Part shown: positions 15,356-20,214 of the stretch, piece after piece | Layout: each line of letters opens with the position of its first letter | Numbering within the stretch: position 1 is the stretch's first letter | Source: an uncultured Fenollaria sp. | GTDB taxonomy: Bacteria; Bacillota; Clostridia; Tissierellales; Peptoniphilaceae | NCBI RefSeq assembly: GCF_946221515.1 | Contig: NZ_CAMJVK010000030.1 | Coordinates: forward strand, 1-20,214 | Length of the DNA stretch: 20,214 nt | Reading direction: 5' to 3' | Notes under the pieces: generated by a model | What the model saw: only the letters and a program-made list of their open reading frames with translations | The model's database searches: none | Told to the model about the DNA's origin: nothing | Translations under genes and position numbers: made by a program

Positions 15356-16997
15356 ATTATTCTCACTAAAAGTGCTTGACTTATTCAAGCCGTTTTTTAG
15401 AGGACTAAAAGTTGATTATGACAAGCTTAGAGCAATACTTAAAGCTAAGCTAATTATGGAGAATAGAAGGACATCTGCCTTTTCCAACAGCTTTTCGGGT
15501 CAAGAAAGCAAGAGCAAAGTAAGTGAATTCTTTCAAAACAATAGCTTTTTCAAGAAAGGCTACATATTATTTTTGATATATGGCCTGATCTTAGCTGGAC
15601 TTTGCGCTAGTGTTTATGATGTAAAAACAAGGTACACAGCTCTTTTTGCTGTGGGTATATTTTTGTTCTTTGCAGGTATAGTCGTTGACTTTACTGAAGT
15701 TCTTATAGATACCAGAGACAGAGATATACTTCTTTATAAGCCTGTTGGCGAAAGAGAAGTAAACTTAGCAAGATTAATCTCACTAATTATATACATTGTA
15801 AAGCTAAGCTTAATTATGTTTGGTCCGACACTAATAATTACATTAGTTAAAAGGCCACAAGAGTTTTTAATACTACTTTTAGAAGTAATTATGCTTTCAA
15901 TAAGTCTTGTAATGTTTGAATACATTTTTTATTATGTATTATTTAAATTATTTAAAAATCTTAATATAAAGTCTATCATAACAACAGTTCAAGTACTTAT
16001 ATTTGTTATTATTATGGTAGGATTTCAAATTATTGCTAACGCTATTGACAAAGAAACAGCTTTAAGAGTATTTACAAGTGAGTCATTTAAATATTTATTT
16101 ATACCAATGTGGTTTACAGGACCATTTGAACTCATTTATGGTAATTTTGATACTATAAATATAATTTATACAGTTTTATTAATAGTACTATTCATAGCTC
16201 TTATAGCCATAAACACAGCTATATCCAAGGATTTTGAAGAGATATTATCTAAGAAGGATAAAGTTATAATAAATAAAAAATCAAGCTTTCTACAAAGGTT
16301 TACAAATAAATTCTTTGCTAAGAACGACATGGAGAAGGCTGGAGTAAACATGGTCTTTTGGATGAAGGGCTCTGATGAAAAACTAAAGTTTCAACTCGGA
16401 TCTTTATCACTAATGATTATAGTTTATCCATTGATATTTTATTTTGCAATGTTTAACAAAGCAAAAAATCCTGATACGGAAATGATCTTAGGCAATATGT
16501 CAAGATTTGTAACTTTAATAAACTATATGTCAGCTATGATGGCTATGAGCATTTGGCAAATTTTAAATTATGCCACAAGCTATAAAGCATCAATAATACA
16601 TTTAATCACAGGCAATCTAAGACTTAAAGAATATAGAAATGGCGTAAAAAAAGGAGGCTTATTTGCTTTTATATTTGTGCCAATACTGATAAATGCGATG
16701 ATTATGTCATTCTTTATAAGAGATGCTTGGTTTATTGACTACGTCAATCCAATAATATTTATAATGTTATCTGAAATTATAGCTTCAGATCTTATGTTAA
16801 AGAATATACCATTCTCAATGGATGTTACAAAAATTAAAAATGGTCAAAAAGGATATTTCTGGGCCGGTATGGCAGCTATGCTTATAACAGCTGTGCTTTC
16901 AGGCCTTAATGCTCTATTAATATTCTTAAATACACCATTTATATATCTATATTCATTAATTGGTTTAGGAGCGCTAATATATTTACTAAAGAAATAG
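15348..16997 (+). CDS. ABC-2 type transporter permease, large multi-spanning
   Basis: This 549-residue hydrophobic protein has about twelve membrane segments in two groups (about 71-232 and 269-291, then 348-407, 437-484 and 505-547). They are separated by charged loops, notably 293-347. It is the likely membrane partner of the ABC ATPase just upstream. I start at ATG 15348, which overlaps the ATPase gene by 8 bases and has GGTGAG at 15338-15343; an upstream in-frame TTG at 15324 lacks support. The N-terminal 70 residues are cytoplasmic and basic. The protein is large enough to supply both halves of an exporter without a second permease gene, and a MATE exporter follows 8 bases later. I cannot name the substrate. 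Confidence 0.82.
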   Translation: MFKLFSLKVLDLFKPFFRGLKVDYDKLRAILKAKLIMENRRTSAFSNSFSGQESKSKVSEFFQNNSFFKKGYILFLIYGLILAGLCASVYDVKTRYTALFAVGIFLFFAGIVVDFTEVLIDTRDRDILLYKPVGEREVNLARLISLIIYIVKLSLIMFGPTLIITLVKRPQEFLILLLEVIMLSISLVMFEYIFYYVLFKLFKNLNIKSIITTVQVLIFVIIMVGFQIIANAIDKETALRVFTSESFKYLFIPMWFTGPFELIYGNFDTINIIYTVLLIVLFIALIAINTAISKDFEEILSKKDKVIINKKSSFLQRFTNKFFAKNDMEKAGVNMVFWMKGSDEKLKFQLGSLSLMIIVYPLIFYFAMFNKAKNPDTEMILGNMSRFVTLINYMSAMMAMSIWQILNYATSYKASIIHLITGNLRLKEYRNGVKKGGLFAFIFVPILINAMIMSFFIRDAWFIDYVNPIIFIMLSEIIASDLMLKNIPFSMDVTKIKNGQKGYFWAGMAAMLITAVLSGLNALLIFLNTPFIYLYSLIGLGALIYLLKK

Positions 16998-17005
16998 GGG
17001 ACAAG

Positions 17006-18388
17006 ATGGCTTTAGATTTAGAAGAAAGAAAACAATTAATACTACATGGTGATATGAGGAAAGCGATTATTACGCTTGCAACACCTATAGTTTTGAATAA
17101 TTTAATACAAACATTATACAATTTAGTAGATTCATTTTGGGTCAGCGGCATAGGAGAAACAAGTTTTGGAGCAACAGGTTTTGTTTGGCCAATAGTATTT
17201 TTATTTATTTCGATAGGTATCGGCCTAAGCATTGCTGGAACTGGAATTATATCTCAGCTTATAGGCCGATCTGATTATGAGAAATCAAAAGTATATAGAG
17301 AAAACTTATATATATTAACCTTTATACTATCTATCATAGTTGTTGTTGTAGGCATACTTTCATCTGGCTTAATAATTAAGCTGATGGGAGCTAAGGGAGA
17401 TTTATATACAGAGAGTAAAGATTATCTAGAAATACTTTATTTAGGTTTTCCCTTTGTTTATTTATATTTTGCAACAAATTCGATTTTTCAAGCATCAGGA
17501 GATACAAAAACTCCTACTATTATAAGCGGTATTTCCGCTGTGATAAACATGATTTGCGATCCTATATTCATATACGAAAAGGTTCCATATCTTGGTTTTA
17601 AAGGCTTTAATATGGGCATTAAGGGAGCTGCAATTGCAACAGTTATTTCACAAGTCTTTATGGCTGTAGCGATCATAATTATTGCTAGTAAAAAAGGATT
17701 AATAGATCTTAATTTTTTAAGCTATAAATACGATAATGAAGCTTCAAATAAAATTTTATCCATAGCACTGCCATCTTGTATAGGTCAGTCAGGTGAGGCA
17801 CTTGGTTTTATCATCTTAAATGTATTTGTCTTGTCATATGGGCAAGATACACTTACAGCTTTTGTTACTGTCAATAGAGTAACTTCAATCATATCGATGC
17901 CACCGGGAGGCATTGGTCAATCCATAGTAAGCATAGTTGGACAAAATAAAGGTGTCAAGAACTATGATAGAGTTGGGCTTGCTTTTAGAAAGGCTTGTAA
18001 TATGTCAAATATCGTTACAATATCGGGAGCGATAATCGTTTGGATATTTAGAGATCAAGTCTTAGGGATATTTTTAAAAGAAGCAAGCGAAAATGTAATG
18101 TTTTTGTCTAGACAGTTTTTGTTTTTCATACTGATAACAAATTTCTGCATGGGTCTATATAGTGTCTATCAAGGACTCTTCCAAGGCTCAGGCAAAACCG
18201 ATATGGCTATGAAGATGCTTCTAGGCAGACTTTGGGCACTTAGAATACCTATGATTATAATATTTAAATACGTATTTATGATGGGACCAATAGCGATATG
18301 GCTTGCAATGAGTTTATCGAATTTATTTACAGCACTATATGGATACATATTATTTAAGAGCGGTAAATGGAAAGGGGAAATTATATAA
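17006..18388 (+). CDS. MATE family efflux transporter
   Basis: This 460-residue integral membrane protein has the size and twelve-helix pattern of MATE exporters, which move drugs or metabolites out using a sodium or proton gradient. Family-type segments are ATPIVLNNLIQTLYNLVDSFWVSG in the first helix region, AATGFVWPI-like sequence near residue 56 and the repeated-half equivalent around SCIGQSGEALGF (about 256-267). A Q/G-rich segment, GGIGQSIVSIVGQNKG, lies near 306-321. An AGGGGAC site precedes the ATG. It begins 8 bases after the ABC permease and its stop overlaps the start of glmU (TAATG). The substrate is not evident. The position beside glmU probably reflects shared transcription more than shared function. 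Confidence 0.92.
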   Translation: MALDLEERKQLILHGDMRKAIITLATPIVLNNLIQTLYNLVDSFWVSGIGETSFGATGFVWPIVFLFISIGIGLSIAGTGIISQLIGRSDYEKSKVYRENLYILTFILSIIVVVVGILSSGLIIKLMGAKGDLYTESKDYLEILYLGFPFVYLYFATNSIFQASGDTKTPTIISGISAVINMICDPIFIYEKVPYLGFKGFNMGIKGAAIATVISQVFMAVAIIIIASKKGLIDLNFLSYKYDNEASNKILSIALPSCIGQSGEALGFIILNVFVLSYGQDTLTAFVTVNRVTSIISMPPGGIGQSIVSIVGQNKGVKNYDRVGLAFRKACNMSNIVTISGAIIVWIFRDQVLGIFLKEASENVMFLSRQFLFFILITNFCMGLYSVYQGLFQGSGKTDMAMKMLLGRLWALRIPMIIIFKYVFMMGPIAIWLAMSLSNLFTALYGYILFKSGKWKGEII

Positions 18389-19779
18389 TGAATCAAGCAA
18401 TAATTCTAGCAGCCGGAGAAGGCTCTAGAATGAAATCATCATTGATTAAGGTTTTGCATAAGATTAATGGAAAAGTAATGCTAAAATATGTTTTGGACGC
18501 ATGCAAAGGAGCTGGCTTTGACAAGAGTTACTTAATCGTTGGCAATAACAAAGACAAGGTTATGGAGGAGTTTTCTTCAGATACGAGCATTTCGTTCATT
18601 GAGCAAAAGATGGGTCCTGGAGAGCCTTATGGCACTGGCTATGCTGCATCGCTTGCTAAAGAGCATGTGAATGCTGGTGACAATGTCTTAGTCATATTTG
18701 GAGACACACCACTAGTTGATGAAGAAGTACTAAAAGATTTTCTTAAATATCACGAGGATAATGATAACAATATGACTATATTAAGCGCTGTCCTTGACGA
18801 CTGCGAAGGCTATGGAAGGATAGTTAGAGATGCTGACAAGAATCTTACTAAGATTGTTGAGCAAAAAGATGCGAGTGATGATGAGCTTAAGATAAACGAA
18901 GTTAACTCAGGCATATATTGCTTCAAAGGCGAAGACTTTTTAGATGCTATCAATAATCTTAAGAATGATAATGTGAAGAAAGAATATTACTTAACTGATG
19001 CTGTTTCATATCTACTAAGCAAAGGCAAAAAGGTAAATGCATATATAAGTGATGATCAAAATATTGCTTTAGGCGTTAACAATCAATTAGATTTATCAAA
19101 AATTGAAGAGATTGTAAGAAAGAAAATAATTACAAAGTGGATGCTTGAAGGCGTTTACTTCAAGAATCCATCCAATGTATATATAGAAGAAAATGTCAGA
19201 ATTGGCAGGGATGTAGAGATATATCCAGACGTTATACTTGAAGGCGACACAATAATTGAGGACAATGTAAAGATATATGGCTATACTAGGATTGTTAATT
19301 CACATATAGCTAAAGATGTTACGATAGAGAGCTCCTTAATCGAAGATTCATTTATAGGAGAAAGAACAAAGGTCGGTCCAAACGCACATCTTAGACCAAA
19401 TTCAAAAATTGGTAAAGATTGTAAAGTCGGTAACTTTGTTGAAATAAAAAATGCTAGTCTAGGTGATGGCACTAAAGCTGGGCACTTAGCTTATGTGGGC
19501 GATGCAGATGTTGGACGCAATGTCAATATCGGCTGTGGTGTAATATTTGCAAACTACGATGGCAAGGATAAATTTAGATCAAAGGTCGAGGATAACGCTT
19601 TTATAGGTAGCAATTCTAATCTAGTTGCACCAGTTGAGATAGGTGAGAATGCTTATGTTGCTGCTGGATCTACTATAATTACAAAAGTTATGAAAGATTC
19701 TTTATCTATAGCGAGAGCTAGACAAGTTGATAAGATAGATTGGGTAAAAAATAAAAAAAATATGGAGGAAGAAAAATGA
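18388..19779 (+). CDS. glmU: Bifunctional UDP-N-acetylglucosamine pyrophosphorylase / glucosamine-1-phosphate acetyltransferase
   Basis: GlmU acetylates glucosamine-1-phosphate and joins it to UTP, giving UDP-GlcNAc for peptidoglycan and other envelope polymers. At 463 residues it has normal length. The N-terminal nucleotidyltransferase has LAAGEGSRMKS (8-18) and the metal-binding D106 in FGDTP; the C-terminal left-handed beta-helix (from about 262) has GHLAYVGDA with the catalytic H366 and NYDGK (389-393). An unusual feature is EQKMGPGEPYGTGYA (72-86), where the usual spacing between the EQ and GTG motifs is shorter. I start at the ATG at 18388, overlapping the MATE stop by one base with AAGGGG at 18372-18377 upstream. 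Its last codons overlap prs by four bases. Confidence 0.96.
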   Translation: MNQAIILAAGEGSRMKSSLIKVLHKINGKVMLKYVLDACKGAGFDKSYLIVGNNKDKVMEEFSSDTSISFIEQKMGPGEPYGTGYAASLAKEHVNAGDNVLVIFGDTPLVDEEVLKDFLKYHEDNDNNMTILSAVLDDCEGYGRIVRDADKNLTKIVEQKDASDDELKINEVNSGIYCFKGEDFLDAINNLKNDNVKKEYYLTDAVSYLLSKGKKVNAYISDDQNIALGVNNQLDLSKIEEIVRKKIITKWMLEGVYFKNPSNVYIEENVRIGRDVEIYPDVILEGDTIIEDNVKIYGYTRIVNSHIAKDVTIESSLIEDSFIGERTKVGPNAHLRPNSKIGKDCKVGNFVEIKNASLGDGTKAGHLAYVGDADVGRNVNIGCGVIFANYDGKDKFRSKVEDNAFIGSNSNLVAPVEIGENAYVAAGSTIITKVMKDSLSIARARQVDKIDWVKNKKNMEEEK

Positions 19780-20214
19780 ATTCATTTCTAGGACAACTAA
19801 AAGTATTAACAGGAAACGCTAACAGACAATTAGCAAAAGACGTATGCAAGCACTTAGGCGCAGAACTTATTGATTCTGAAGTAACTCATTTCTCTGATGG
19901 AGAGATAGCTGTAAACATCAAAGAAACAGTTAGAGGCGCTGACGTATTTATCGTTCAACCAACTCATGAACCAGTTAACGATAATCTAATGGAACTTTTA
20001 ATCATGATTGACGCATGTAAGAGAGCTTCAGCAGGTAGAATCAACGCAGTTATCCCATACTATGGATACGCTAGACAAGACAGAAAGACTAAACCAAGAG
20101 AACCAATTACAGCAAAGCTTGTTGCTAATCTAATCGAAAAAGCTGGAGCAGACAGAGCAGTTCTTATGGACCTTCATGCAGGACAAATCCAAGGCTACTT
20201 TGATATACCAGTAG
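19776..20214 (+). CDS. prs: Ribose-phosphate pyrophosphokinase (PRPP synthetase), 5' part
   Basis: This enzyme makes PRPP from ribose-5-phosphate and ATP for purine, pyrimidine, histidine and NAD synthesis. Only the first 146 codons are in the window; the gene runs off the right edge and is not shown to be broken. Visible family features are the FSDGEIAVNI segment (39-48), the ATP-binding region YYGYARQDRK (95-104) and DLHAGQIQGYFDIPV (132-146), whose H134 lies in the metal-binding active-site loop. GGAGG at 19764-19768 precedes the ATG, and the start overlaps the glmU stop by four bases (ATGA). The glmU-prs order is a common arrangement in Gram-positive bacteria and supplies two nucleotide-sugar and nucleotide precursors from one transcript. 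Confidence 0.96.
   Translation, partial: MNSFLGQLKVLTGNANRQLAKDVCKHLGAELIDSEVTHFSDGEIAVNIKETVRGADVFIVQPTHEPVNDNLMELLIMIDACKRASAGRINAVIPYYGYARQDRKTKPREPITAKLVANLIEKAGADRAVLMDLHAGQIQGYFDIPV

Overview
The window is a compact, AT-rich stretch of a bacterial chromosome, with almost no non-coding DNA and no gap over 200 bases between genes. The split glycine decarboxylase (separate GcvPA and GcvPB), AAGGAGG-type ribosome binding sites, near-consensus sigma-A promoters, a stand-alone cysteine-free rpsD and the glmU-prs pair all point to a low-GC Gram-positive anaerobe. My best guess is Tissierellia/Peptoniphilaceae or a related clostridial lineage; this is an inference, because no species-level marker is present. 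There is no rRNA, tRNA, CRISPR array, insertion sequence or prophage.

Layout. (1) 18-4338, plus strand: gcvT-gcvH-gcvPA-gcvPB, the T, H and P proteins of the glycine cleavage system; the shared L protein (dihydrolipoyl dehydrogenase) is not here. (2) 4405-6438, plus: a YitT-family membrane protein and a MalY/PatB-type C-S lyase, ending at a hairpin shared with the convergent gene. (3) 6470-8164, minus: an intact M3-oligopeptidase-like protein in which the zinc-binding HExxH motif is gone. (4) 8338-8931, plus: rpsD alone, with its own promoter, a hairpin leader and a strong terminator. (5) 9016-9897, minus: a lipoprotein resembling the DUF4300 family. (6) 10090-13068, plus: an overlapping three-gene operon of M18 aminopeptidase, LPTS-type membrane protein and an uncharacterised TIM-barrel protein. 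(7) 13215 to the window end, plus: a long tightly packed run cvfB, small conserved protein, ABC ATPase, ABC permease, MATE exporter, glmU and prs (cut by the window edge). No convincing terminator was seen inside this run.

Functionally the window is mainly housekeeping: glycine and one-carbon metabolism, sulfur amino acid breakdown, peptide trimming, ribosome assembly, export, UDP-GlcNAc and PRPP synthesis. Five promoters with exactly 17-bp spacers could be read directly (8194-8222 minus, 8260-8288 plus, 9916-9944 minus, 10034-10062 plus, 13157-13185 plus), which makes the transcription-unit map unusually clear. I see no obvious undescribed multi-gene defence or mobile system. The items most worth a second look are the apparently dead M3 peptidase, the hairpin that fills the rpsD leader, the inverted repeats between the lipoprotein and apeB, and the uncharacterised TIM-barrel gene coupled to a membrane flippase-like gene.
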